The notes under the pieces are model-generated. The model was not told where the DNA came from, made no database searches, and saw only the letters and a list, made by a program, of their open reading frames with translations. From the NCBI GenBank assembly GCA_028877215.1, contig JAPPFJ010000005.1, positions 124,001 through 188,000 of the forward strand: 64,000 nt of DNA, written 5' to 3'. Both the position numbers and the translations under genes were made by a program. Shown piece after piece: positions 17,897 to 25,837 of the stretch; within the stretch, counting starts at the first letter, position 1; each line of letters starts with the position of its first letter. This DNA is from Gemmatimonadota bacterium (lineage in GTDB: Bacteria > Latescibacterota > UBA2968 > GCA-2709665).

Positions 17897-18727
17897 TTAT
17901 TCGGACATCCCGGCGTGTTTTTCGAGTAGTGCCTTGCTCTTCAGCACGCCCTCGCGGTCGTCGGTCCTGCCCTCGTATTCAATGCCGTAGGGGTTTTCAT
18001 AGCCCGCTTCCTTCAGGATGCCGATGGCGCCGGCGCAGTCGATTTCCCGCGACTCACCGTCCGCGGAGAAGCTGAGGAATTTCGCGTGGGTCGCCCAGGC
18101 GTACGGGGCGACCCGCTTCAGGTTCTCCAGCTTGTCGTCTTCCGGCGGCCAGTTGAGGAAATCGGCGAGGACCCGGCAGGTATCGCTCCCGACCGCTTCC
18201 ATGACCCGCAGGATGTTTTCCGCCGACACCGATACGCCCCCGTGATTCTCCATCAGCAGCCGGATGCCCGCCTGCGCGCAGAGTTCCGAGAGTTCGTGAA
18301 AGCTCTCGGTGCATTGTCCAATATGGGTTTCGGTGACCGGCTCCCCCCAGCCGGGGCCGCTGTTCGCCCGAAATGCGTTGCAGTCCAGCGCCAGGCAGGC
18401 GTCGATCCATTTCTTGTGGTTGTCGACGGCCTGTTTTCGATCCGTTTCGTCTGGTGAGGCAAGGTCGCCGTGGCCGTCTACGGCGATATTCAGCAGCCGT
18501 ACTCCGGAATCCCGGGCGCGTTGGCGCAACTCGACGAGGTACCCGGCGGCCAGTCGGCTCGTTGCGGGATTGTCCGGATCCGCGTAGACGAAGAAGGGGC
18601 TGTTGAGTTCCAGCAGACGAATGTCGAATTCTTCAACGGCAAGAGCCGGAAAGTCGAGAAGACGCAATGGGTTCTCCGAATCCCTGAACCGCCGGTGAAT
18701 GCTCCAGCCCGCGAGTGAGATTTCCAT
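17897..18727 (-). CDS. Sugar phosphate isomerase/epimerase-like TIM barrel
   Basis: The start is ATG 18727, directly behind GGAGGCAACCCCC, giving 276 residues. It has the xylose-isomerase-like AP-endonuclease-2 fold: ISLAGWSIHRRF at the first strand, GVRLLNIAVDGHGDL, CNAFRANSGPGWGEP, AGIRLLMENHGGVSV, then a His in AWATHAKF and YGIEYEGRTDDREGVLKSKALL. Glu and His residues at strand ends supply a plausible metal site. Family members interconvert sugars or inositols, and the substrate cannot be assigned. It diverges from the gamma-glutamyltransferase gene across a region holding a strong palindrome. Confidence 0.82.
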   Translation of the reverse strand: MEISLAGWSIHRRFRDSENPLRLLDFPALAVEEFDIRLLELNSPFFVYADPDNPATSRLAAGYLVELRQRARDSGVRLLNIAVDGHGDLASPDETDRKQAVDNHKKWIDACLALDCNAFRANSGPGWGEPVTETHIGQCTESFHELSELCAQAGIRLLMENHGGVSVSAENILRVMEAVGSDTCRVLADFLNWPPEDDKLENLKRVAPYAWATHAKFLSFSADGESREIDCAGAIGILKEAGYENPYGIEYEGRTDDREGVLKSKALLEKHAGMSE

Positions 18728-18761
18728 GGGGGTTGCCTCCGTCGTTGAATCGGGTTTGCAC

Positions 18762-18802
18762 TTGCATTTGATGTGGCGCGGGAATATAATATCCCGCCAC
18801 AT
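18762..18802 (+). promoter_or_regulatory. Promoter with an overlapping operator-like palindrome
   Basis: TTGCAT at 18762-18767 and TATAAT at 18785-18790 are 17 bases apart and face the gamma-glutamyltransferase gene. A near-perfect inverted repeat spans 18771-18802, with arms ATGTGGCG(CG)GGA(A)TAT and ATATCCCGCCACAT, and covers the -10 box. That placement is typical of a repressor site serving both divergent genes. The regulator is unknown. Confidence 0.55.
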
Positions 18803-18964
18803 GCATTACCAGCGCTTCCTGTTCGTCCGGCGGGTGGCGAACAGGAATAGGGCGCCTGCAAGCGACGTCCCGGCTAGCCGACGAGGAGTGGATCAGCAAA
18901 GAAGAATCACGGTTTGTCTTCCATTTCAACGTGCATTTTTTCCTCCGGATTGAAAGGAAATCAC

Positions 18965-20533
18965 GTGAAGGGCATGGTTACCGCGCCGCAGCCGCTGGCG
19001 GTCGACGTCGGGGTCAGGGTACTGGCCGAAGGCGGGAATGCCGTCGACGCGGCCGTAGCGGCGGCATTCGTCCAGATGGTGACGACGCCGCGCAGCTGCG
19101 GCGTGGGCGGCTTCGGGATGATGTACATCCATACGCCTGAAACGGAGACGATTCTGGACTTTCACGGCAAGGCGGGAGCGCGGGTTCGACCCGATATGTG
19201 GGAGCATGATATCGTCCGGGAGAACACCACGGGATACGGATACACGCTTCAAGGGCAGGTCAACGAAGTCGGATACCGCTCGGTAACGACACCCGGTACG
19301 GTTGCGGGTCTCCACAAGGCGCAGACGGACTTCGGGACAATGCCGTGGCGGGAGGTGCTCCAGCCGGGCATCGCGGTCGCAACCCGCGGATACGAGGTGA
19401 CCCGCGCGGCGGCGGCCGCGTGGAAACAGATTCCGACGTCCAAAGAGACACCCTGGAAGACGATAACGGCTTCGCCCCAAGAAGGCGGGGGCGAGCTGAT
19501 CGCCAACCCGGATATGGCCAGGACGTTTTCGGTGCTGGCCGAGGGCGGCGCCGAGGTATTCTATTGCGGGGATATTGCGGGGACGATAGCCGAATATATG
19601 GAGCGGGGCGGGGGGTTTGTTACGCTGGAAGACCTGAGCCGGTACGAGGTGACGGTAACCTCGCCGCTGGTCTCACAGTACAGGGAATTTGCGGTCGCAT
19701 CCAACCAGCCTCCCGGCGGGGGGTTGACGATTCTGCAGATGCTCAGGATCCTCGAGGGATACAACCTTTCGGATATGGCCCACCATTCGGCGGAATACGT
19801 ATATACCGTGTCGATGGCAATGAAGGCCGCATGGGCAGACCGGGCGAATCTGATCGGGGATCCCGCATTTGTGGACGTTCCGGTGGAGGACCTGCTGTGC
19901 GATGAACGCGCCGCGTCCTGGCGCCGGCGCATCGATGCCCGGGAAGAGATCACGATTCCGAGATGGCACCCCCAGGAGCCGCCCTGTACCACGCATATCT
20001 CCGCTGTGGACTCATGGCGCAACGTGGTGGGGCTTACGCACTCGCTGGGATCGGGTTCGGATGTGATTACACCGGGATTGGGCTTCATGTACAATAACTG
20101 CATGAACTGCTTCAATCCCGTGCCCGGGCAGGTGAATTCGATCGAACCGGGCAAGTCAAGAACGACCGGTATGGCGCCCACGCTGGTGAAAACGGGTGAC
20201 CGGCCCTTCTTCACCGTGGGTGCGCCCGGGGGTACGCGTATTGTAACCGGGATTTTGCACGCCATTCTGAACGTGATCGACCACGGAATGTCTGCCACCG
20301 AGGCGATCGCCGCCCCCAGGTTCGATTGTCAGAGCGACGTGATCGTCGCCCACTCCAGAGTCGCGCCTTCCGTCTGCGACGGCGTCAGGGCGATGGGCCA
20401 CGAAGTCCAGTCGCTGCTGGACGGCTACGGCGGGATTGCGTCGGTTCACGGCATCATTCTCGATCCGGATACGGGAACCCTCGACGGGGGAGCCGATCCG
20501 GGTTCTCCCGGAATGGCGATGGCCGTAATCTGA
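18965..20533 (+). CDS. ggt: Gamma-glutamyltransferase family protein
   Basis: The start chosen is GTG 18965, with AAAGGAA upstream and the family N-terminus (GMVTAPQPLAVDVGVRVLAEGGNAVDAAVAA) immediately after. The 522 residues cover both subunits. The autoprocessing and catalytic Thr lies in the segment CTTHIS, as in the TTH motif of E. coli GGT. Substrate-site elements GSGSDVITPGLGFMYNN, KSRTTGMAPTLV and GAPGGTRI follow. The enzyme transfers or hydrolyses gamma-glutamyl groups of glutathione and similar amides. Unlike most bacterial GGTs, no signal peptide is visible with this start; a TTG about 18 bases earlier does not add one. A cytoplasmic acylase-like role is possible. Confidence 0.88.
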   Translation: MKGMVTAPQPLAVDVGVRVLAEGGNAVDAAVAAAFVQMVTTPRSCGVGGFGMMYIHTPETETILDFHGKAGARVRPDMWEHDIVRENTTGYGYTLQGQVNEVGYRSVTTPGTVAGLHKAQTDFGTMPWREVLQPGIAVATRGYEVTRAAAAAWKQIPTSKETPWKTITASPQEGGGELIANPDMARTFSVLAEGGAEVFYCGDIAGTIAEYMERGGGFVTLEDLSRYEVTVTSPLVSQYREFAVASNQPPGGGLTILQMLRILEGYNLSDMAHHSAEYVYTVSMAMKAAWADRANLIGDPAFVDVPVEDLLCDERAASWRRRIDAREEITIPRWHPQEPPCTTHISAVDSWRNVVGLTHSLGSGSDVITPGLGFMYNNCMNCFNPVPGQVNSIEPGKSRTTGMAPTLVKTGDRPFFTVGAPGGTRIVTGILHAILNVIDHGMSATEAIAAPRFDCQSDVIVAHSRVAPSVCDGVRAMGHEVQSLLDGYGGIASVHGIILDPDTGTLDGGADPGSPGMAMAVI

Positions 20534-20995
20534 GTAAACGAAAACGTATTAGTCGGCGGAACCCCGACGATACAGGGGTCATTCACTGTACAGATGAAGA
20601 ATAGATTCCGGTCTACCCCGAATTCGGGCGCGGTGGGTCCGGCCGGGTTGAAGACCGCAGTTATTCCCAGGAGACGAAAACAGCTCACGTTTCTTGCTTC
20701 TTCTAAGAAGAAGGATGCGAACGTATGGTGTTTGTTTACGGAACCTGTAACCCATAGCCGTGCCTTGAGCCGTTCCCTGAGCCTGTCGAAGGCTCGGCGA
20801 AGGGCTGATTGAACGTACCGAAGGGTTTTCGAAAACGTGGGCACTTCGACAGGCTCAGGGACCACGTTATGACAAGCTCAACCGCTGCTGCAGATGTTTA
20901 CTATAGAATGCTCCACGCGTTAACCGTCCTCAATCACGCAGGTCAACCTGAAGTCTTCCGGCTAAACAACACCCAAAACCCGGAAAGGAAAAGAG
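20534..20995. other. 462-base intergenic region with an inverted repeat
   Basis: This lies between the gamma-glutamyltransferase and aminotransferase genes. It contains the inverted repeat described separately and otherwise low-information sequence. A 72-codon frame at 20594-20812 has no ribosome site and no recognisable family. No tRNA or terminator was seen. Confidence 0.5.
20775..20860. repeat. 16-bp perfect inverted repeat (TTCGACAGGCTCAGGG type)
   Basis: CCCTGAGCCTGTCGAA at 20775-20790 is exactly complementary to TTCGACAGGCTCAGGG at 20845-20860. The same word is, to my recollection, a dispersed intergenic repeat in many unrelated environmental bacteria. The 54-base spacer includes GTTTTCGAAAAC, a second palindrome. 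Confidence 0.8.
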
Positions 20996-22195
20996 ATGTT
21001 CGAAACGCTGGAGATGGCGCCCGCGGACCCGATTCTGGGATTGACCGCAGCATACAACGAAGACACCAGCCCTGATCGAATCAACCTCGGCGTGGGTGTC
21101 TACAAGGACGGCGAGGGCAACACGCCGGTTTTCAACTCTGTGAAGGAAGCGGAAGCCAGGGTCCTCGAACGCCAGACCACAAAGGACTACCTGCTGATTC
21201 CGGGCGCGCCGGAATACGCGGCGGCAGTGCAGGCCCTGCTGTTCGGCCCGGAACACGAAATCGTCACCGGAAAGAGGGCGGCGACTGTACACGCGCCCGG
21301 GGGGACCGGAGGACTTCGCGTTGCAGGCGATTTCATACACAAGCTGTATCCGCAGGCGAGAATCTGGCTGAGCGATCCCACATGGGCGAACCATCCAAAT
21401 ATCTACGAACACGCCGGGGTAGCCGTTGAGACGTATCCTTATTTCAATAAGGATACGAACGATCTCGATTTCGACACAATGCGCGATGCACTGAAGTCCG
21501 TTCCCAAAGGAGATGTCGTCCTTTTGCACGGCTGTTGTCACAATCCCACGGGGATCGATCCCACGCCCGGACAATGGGCGCAGATCGCGGACGTGGCCGG
21601 CGCGCGCGGCTGGATTCCTCTGGTGGACTTTGCCTATCATGGGCTCGGGGACGGGATCGAGCAGGACAGGCGGGGACTGATGGCGTTCTGCCGATCGGAC
21701 ATCGAGTTGATGGTGTCAAGTTCGTTTTCGAAGAATTTCGGCCTTTACAACGAGCGTGTCGGCGCGCTTACTCTCGTTGCATTCTCGCCTGAGGCGGCAA
21801 GCGCGTTGATGAGCCAGGTGATGATCTGTATCCGGGCGAACTATTCGAATCCGCCGGCCCACGGCGCGTCCATCGTGACGGAAGTGTTGAACGACTCCGG
21901 ACTTCGTCTGCAGTGGGAGGGCGAAGTGGCTGAGATGAGGAACCGGATCAACCGCATGAGGGCGTTATTCGTGGATACCCTGGAGCGGAACGGCGTACGT
22001 CGTGATTTTTCCTTTATCGCCCGGCAGCGGGGGATGTTCTCCTTCTCGGGACTGGACAGCCGGCAGGTGGACGCCCTGCGGGAGGAATACGCAATCTATA
22101 TGGTGGGTTCAGGGCGGATAAACGTCGCGGGAATCACCGAGGCGAACGTCGACTATCTCTGCGAATCGATCGCCGCCGTGCTTGGGCAATCGTAG
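20996..22195 (+). CDS. Aspartate/aromatic amino acid aminotransferase (class I PLP)
   Basis: The 399-residue protein starts at ATG 20996 after AAAGGAAAAGAG. It begins FETLEMAPADPILGLTAAYNED and INLGVGVYKDGEG, as in AspC/TyrB. The PLP-site elements are HGCCHNPTGIDP, VDFAYHGLG, and SSSFSKNFGLYNERVG with Schiff-base Lys 246; an Arg for the alpha-carboxylate is expected near the end (GSGRINVAGI). It would transfer amino groups between aspartate or aromatic amino acids and 2-oxoglutarate. His in CCHNPTG fits the AspC/TyrB clade, but aspartate and aromatic preference cannot be separated by eye. Confidence 0.92.
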   Translation: MFETLEMAPADPILGLTAAYNEDTSPDRINLGVGVYKDGEGNTPVFNSVKEAEARVLERQTTKDYLLIPGAPEYAAAVQALLFGPEHEIVTGKRAATVHAPGGTGGLRVAGDFIHKLYPQARIWLSDPTWANHPNIYEHAGVAVETYPYFNKDTNDLDFDTMRDALKSVPKGDVVLLHGCCHNPTGIDPTPGQWAQIADVAGARGWIPLVDFAYHGLGDGIEQDRRGLMAFCRSDIELMVSSSFSKNFGLYNERVGALTLVAFSPEAASALMSQVMICIRANYSNPPAHGASIVTEVLNDSGLRLQWEGEVAEMRNRINRMRALFVDTLERNGVRRDFSFIARQRGMFSFSGLDSRQVDALREEYAIYMVGSGRINVAGITEANVDYLCESIAAVLGQS

Positions 22196-22284
22196 CGCCC
22201 GGGAGTCGCATGACACGGCGTATCTGCTTCCACGTCGGATTCGACCGCGGCGAGACCACCGGAAAAAGCGTGAGTGAGTGAAAG

Positions 22285-23787
22285 ATGGACGATTCGCTGT
22301 ACTGGGGAGACCTGCACGCGCACTGTGCGATCAGCTATGGTTACGGCAGTCTCGAGAGGGCATTCAGGCTGGCGAACGAGCACCTGGATTTCTGTTCGGT
22401 GGTGGGACACGCGACGTGGCACGATATGCCGGTCGACCGGGCGCGTCACGGCTTCATTATCGATTATCACCGGGAGGGTTTCGACAGGCTGAGGCGAAAC
22501 TGGGCGCAGGTGCAGGAAACGGTTCGGCAACATAACCGGCCGGGCCGGTTTGTTTCCTTTCTGGGTTACGAGTGGCATTCCTGCGCTTTCGGCGACCACA
22601 ACGTCTACTATCTGGACGATGGCGGTGAAATCGTCGAGCGCGACAGCCTGGAGGAGCTGGACGAGGCGTTTGCAGGGCAGGATGTCATGATCCACCCGCA
22701 CCATATCGGCTATGGTGCGGGTTTCAGGGGAATAAACTGGTCGCATTTCGACCCGCGACGGTCCCCCGCCATCGAGGTATTTTCCGGTCACGGCGGGTCC
22801 GAACGGGACGGCGGCCCCTACCCGATGTACCATACCATGGGCCCCAGACAATACAGCGGTACCGTGGCGCACGGACTTGCGCTCGGTCACCGGTTCGGGT
22901 TCCTGGGAGGTACGGATCATCATGGGGGATATCCCGGGCACTACGGCGAGGGAAGAACCGGCGTGTATGCTCCGGAACTCACCCGGCAGGCAATCTGGGA
23001 GGCGATTCGGGCGAGGCGATGTTATGCGGTAACCGGGGATCGCATCGGGTTGCGGTTTTCCGTCAACGAAGCGGAAATGGGCGAGGAAACCGGGGGCACA
23101 GGCGTCCGCGAAGTCAGGGTGTCCGTCAGTGGAGCCGACGCGCTGGACCGGATAGAGGTCATCAAGAACAACCGTCCCCTGAAACGGGTCTTCGGGCCCC
23201 CGCCCGAGGCGGAACCGCCCGACCCGGTACGTGCGAAGGTCCGGGTTGAATGGGGATGGGGCGACAAGGAGGAGTGGGTGCGGTGGGACGCGGGTGTGCG
23301 TCTGTCGGATGGCCGGCTGCTTTCAGTGGAACCCTGTTTCACCGGCGATCCCGTTCTGGCGCCGTCGGCGGACGGAGCGATTCTGGCAACCGGCGAGGAG
23401 CCCGTTCACGGGATCGTGGCTCAGGAAGAACGCCGGGTGGCGTGGTTTTCCCACACCCGGGGAAACGAGCATCCATATCTGCGCGGCACGAACGCGCTGG
23501 TTCTGGAACTGGACGCCCCGCGCACTGCGGCGCTGGAATTCAAAGTCAACGGTATAGCATGTCGATACCTGCTGGCGGATCTCCTGGCGGGTTCCAGGAG
23601 CGTGTTTATCCGGGGATGGCGTTCCGAGGCGATGCTTGTGCACCGGGCGGTGCCCGAGGAACAGCTTCGGACGACGCTGGAATTCGAAGACGCGGGACCG
23701 GAGCGTGAGACAGACTTCTATTACGTACGGGTGGCGCAGGAAAACAACCAGTGGGCATGGGCAAGCCCCATCTGGGTCTCGAGTTGA
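22285..23787 (+). CDS. DUF3604 (PHP-like metallohydrolase) protein
   Basis: The 500-residue protein opens with YWGDLHAHCAISYGYGS, the PHP-like HxH motif. Further metal-site candidates are VGHATWHD, FLGYEW, MIHPHHIGYG and GGTDHHGGYPG. The order and the later part (QAIWEAIRARRCYAVTGDRIGLRFSVN, then an immunoglobulin-like region with IEVIKNNRPLKRVF) match the DUF3604 family. These proteins are thought to be metal-dependent hydrolases but lack an assigned substrate. There is no signal peptide. Its neighbours are catabolic genes in the same direction with short gaps, so it may be part of a loose operon running to 25805. Confidence 0.85.
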   Translation: MDDSLYWGDLHAHCAISYGYGSLERAFRLANEHLDFCSVVGHATWHDMPVDRARHGFIIDYHREGFDRLRRNWAQVQETVRQHNRPGRFVSFLGYEWHSCAFGDHNVYYLDDGGEIVERDSLEELDEAFAGQDVMIHPHHIGYGAGFRGINWSHFDPRRSPAIEVFSGHGGSERDGGPYPMYHTMGPRQYSGTVAHGLALGHRFGFLGGTDHHGGYPGHYGEGRTGVYAPELTRQAIWEAIRARRCYAVTGDRIGLRFSVNEAEMGEETGGTGVREVRVSVSGADALDRIEVIKNNRPLKRVFGPPPEAEPPDPVRAKVRVEWGWGDKEEWVRWDAGVRLSDGRLLSVEPCFTGDPVLAPSADGAILATGEEPVHGIVAQEERRVAWFSHTRGNEHPYLRGTNALVLELDAPRTAALEFKVNGIACRYLLADLLAGSRSVFIRGWRSEAMLVHRAVPEEQLRTTLEFEDAGPERETDFYYVRVAQENNQWAWASPIWVSS

Positions 23788-23901
23788 TTCCATTGGCAGT
23801 TGAGAATCGGATGGGGGATTTCGGTGAGACGGGTCGATGCGGCCGGATGCAAATCACTTTTCGTTCGGTTGCCGGTGTATCGTTAGATATGGAGAGCTAT
23901 A

Positions 23902-24675
23902 ATGGTACTCAAAGACCGGGTGGCCATCGTGACGGGCGGGAGTTCGGGCATTGGCCGCGGCGTTGCCCTTGAATTCGCCAAAGAGGGCGCGACTGTTGTC
24001 GTAGCCGACGTCCGGGAGGCGCCGAAGCAGGGCATATATCACGAACAGGAGGTCCGGACACCCACCCTCGAGGAGGTGCAGAGCCTTGGCGGTGAAGGGA
24101 CGTTTGTCCAGACCGACATGGGCGATGCCGCTGCCGTCGATGCGCTGGTGCAGCGAACAGTCGACGCGTACGGCGGCCTCGATATACTGGTGAATAACGC
24201 CGGCATACACATTCCCGGCGACAGCCAGACGCTGTCGCTTGAGGCGTGGGACAGGGTGACGGGCGTCAACATCAGGGGCGTCTTCGTCGCGTCGAAAGCC
24301 GCGATCCCTCATCTGAAACGATCTCAGGCAGGGAGAATAATCAATATCGCGTCCGTGCATTCCTTCGGCGGGGGCGGTGGGCCCGCCTATGCGCCCGCCA
24401 AGGCCGGTGTGGTCAACCTCACGCGGGACCTGGCGATGGAGGTGGCGCCGGACGGCGTTACGGTGAATGCAGTCTGTCCGGGGTATATTGAAACCGCCAT
24501 TCAGGATTATCTGACCGAAGAACAGATCCGGGATGCGCTGGAGAGGACGCCGCTTCCCCGATTCGGTTTGCCACGGGATATCGGTCGGGCATGCATCTTC
24601 CTTGCGTCCTCGGATGCGGAGTGGATCACGGGCGTGGCATTGCCCGTGGATGGCGGCTGGCTGGCGCCCGTGTAG
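23902..24675 (+). CDS. SDR-family oxidoreductase (FabG/glucose dehydrogenase-like)
   Basis: The start is ATG 23902 with GGAG eight bases upstream. The 257-residue classical SDR has TGGSSGIGRG, DVREAP for cofactor selection, NNAG, active-site Ser in NIASVHS, the YAPAK catalytic pair, and PGYIET. It ends ALPVDGGWLAPV. The Asp at the end of the second strand suggests NAD preference. The substrate is unknown; sugar, polyol and 3-oxoacyl substrates are all found in close relatives. It lies 62 bases upstream of a GNAT gene. Confidence 0.9.
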   Translation: MVLKDRVAIVTGGSSGIGRGVALEFAKEGATVVVADVREAPKQGIYHEQEVRTPTLEEVQSLGGEGTFVQTDMGDAAAVDALVQRTVDAYGGLDILVNNAGIHIPGDSQTLSLEAWDRVTGVNIRGVFVASKAAIPHLKRSQAGRIINIASVHSFGGGGGPAYAPAKAGVVNLTRDLAMEVAPDGVTVNAVCPGYIETAIQDYLTEEQIRDALERTPLPRFGLPRDIGRACIFLASSDAEWITGVALPVDGGWLAPV

Positions 24676-24737
24676 GGAATCAGGGATGCAGCGTGCACTG
24701 GATGCAACGTCTTCACGCGTAACCGGTCTTTGGAGCG

Positions 24738-25805
24738 ATGATGGAAATTCGAGCCGTCCGAGAGGACGAAATCGAGAAGACGCTGGAGCTCCAGCGGATG
24801 GTATTCCGGCCGCACGAGGGGGCGGGTGCGCTGGAACGGTACCGGACCTACGTGCGGGACGATCCGAGCTATCGGATGGATCAGTCCCGGGTTCTCACGT
24901 TAAACGGGAGAATCGTGGCGCACCTTCGGGTATGGGACCGGGAGATCCGCATGCGCGGGGCGGTGCTTCGCGCGGGAGGCATCGGCAGCGTGCTGACCCA
25001 TCCCGAATATCGGGGCCGGGGATATGCGCGCGCACTGATGCGGGATACGGAAACGTACCTGCTGAACGCCGGTTACGACGTGGGGCTCCTGTTCACGATC
25101 ATCGGGACGCCGTTCTACAGGGCTCTGGACTGGACGCCCATCCCGCTGCCCACGTTTGCAATCGATCTGGAGTCTGAGCTCAGCGACCGCCGGTCTACAC
25201 GTGCGCGTGCTCTGGACGTCGACCGGGACCTGGACGCCGTGATGGCGATATACGAGCAATGTTCCGGTTCCATGACGGGCCCCGAAGTCAGACCGAAACA
25301 GTACTGGCGTGCCGGCCCCTCCCGAATACGGGGGGTTTTCCCAAGATGGGGCATCATGGTGGATTCGGAACTTTGCGGCTATGCGACGTTCGACGCGTCC
25401 GAGGACCGGATCTGGGTGAAAGAAGGATGTGTCAATCCATCGGGTGACGGCGTGTTTGTCGACCTTGCGCATTTGATTTGCGGGTGCGCCCGCCGGTACG
25501 GACTGAAACGGATCGAGGGCAGCCTCCCCGCCGGACACGGCTTGGTAGGCGCTCTCGAGGCGTTATGCGGTTCCACAGCAGCGTGGGGCAGCCACGATGA
25601 AATGATGTTGAAGGGGATCAACTGGCGAACGATCCGGGAAAAGTTGAACCGGGAACCACAAGGAGGGGCACCGGAGGACGAGGGGACATTCTGGCGCGCG
25701 TTGTACGGCCAGAAGGCGGCCGAAACGGATGCATCCGTATCGGGATGGATGGCATCGCTCCCGAAGTGCGAAGGCCCCTTTTACTGGTGGAGCGATATCT
25801 TCTAG
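24738..25805 (+). CDS. GNAT-family N-acetyltransferase, Eis-like two-domain layout
   Basis: The 355-residue protein has an N-terminal GNAT domain. The acetyl-CoA loop RGRGYA lies in SVLTHPEYRGRGYARALMRDTETYL, and beta-bulge strands such as GGIGSVLTHP come before it. The second half looks like a degenerate acyltransferase domain (SELCGYATFDASEDRIWVKEGCVN and LAHLICGCARRYG), giving the tandem arrangement of Eis-like enzymes. It should transfer an acetyl group from CoA to an amine of unknown identity. Two adjacent ATG codons at 24738 and 24741 are both possible starts. It is convergent with the phosphohexomutase gene. Confidence 0.82.
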   Translation: MMEIRAVREDEIEKTLELQRMVFRPHEGAGALERYRTYVRDDPSYRMDQSRVLTLNGRIVAHLRVWDREIRMRGAVLRAGGIGSVLTHPEYRGRGYARALMRDTETYLLNAGYDVGLLFTIIGTPFYRALDWTPIPLPTFAIDLESELSDRRSTRARALDVDRDLDAVMAIYEQCSGSMTGPEVRPKQYWRAGPSRIRGVFPRWGIMVDSELCGYATFDASEDRIWVKEGCVNPSGDGVFVDLAHLICGCARRYGLKRIEGSLPAGHGLVGALEALCGSTAAWGSHDEMMLKGINWRTIREKLNREPQGGAPEDEGTFWRALYGQKAAETDASVSGWMASLPKCEGPFYWWSDIF

Positions 25806-25837
25806 AAACGCCGCCGGGCGGACGGAAGCTGCGCCTT

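Noticed and set aside
20594..20812. Short plus-strand frame between ggt and the aminotransferase gene
   Set aside because: No ribosome site or family, and part of it is the TTCGACAGG-type repeat.
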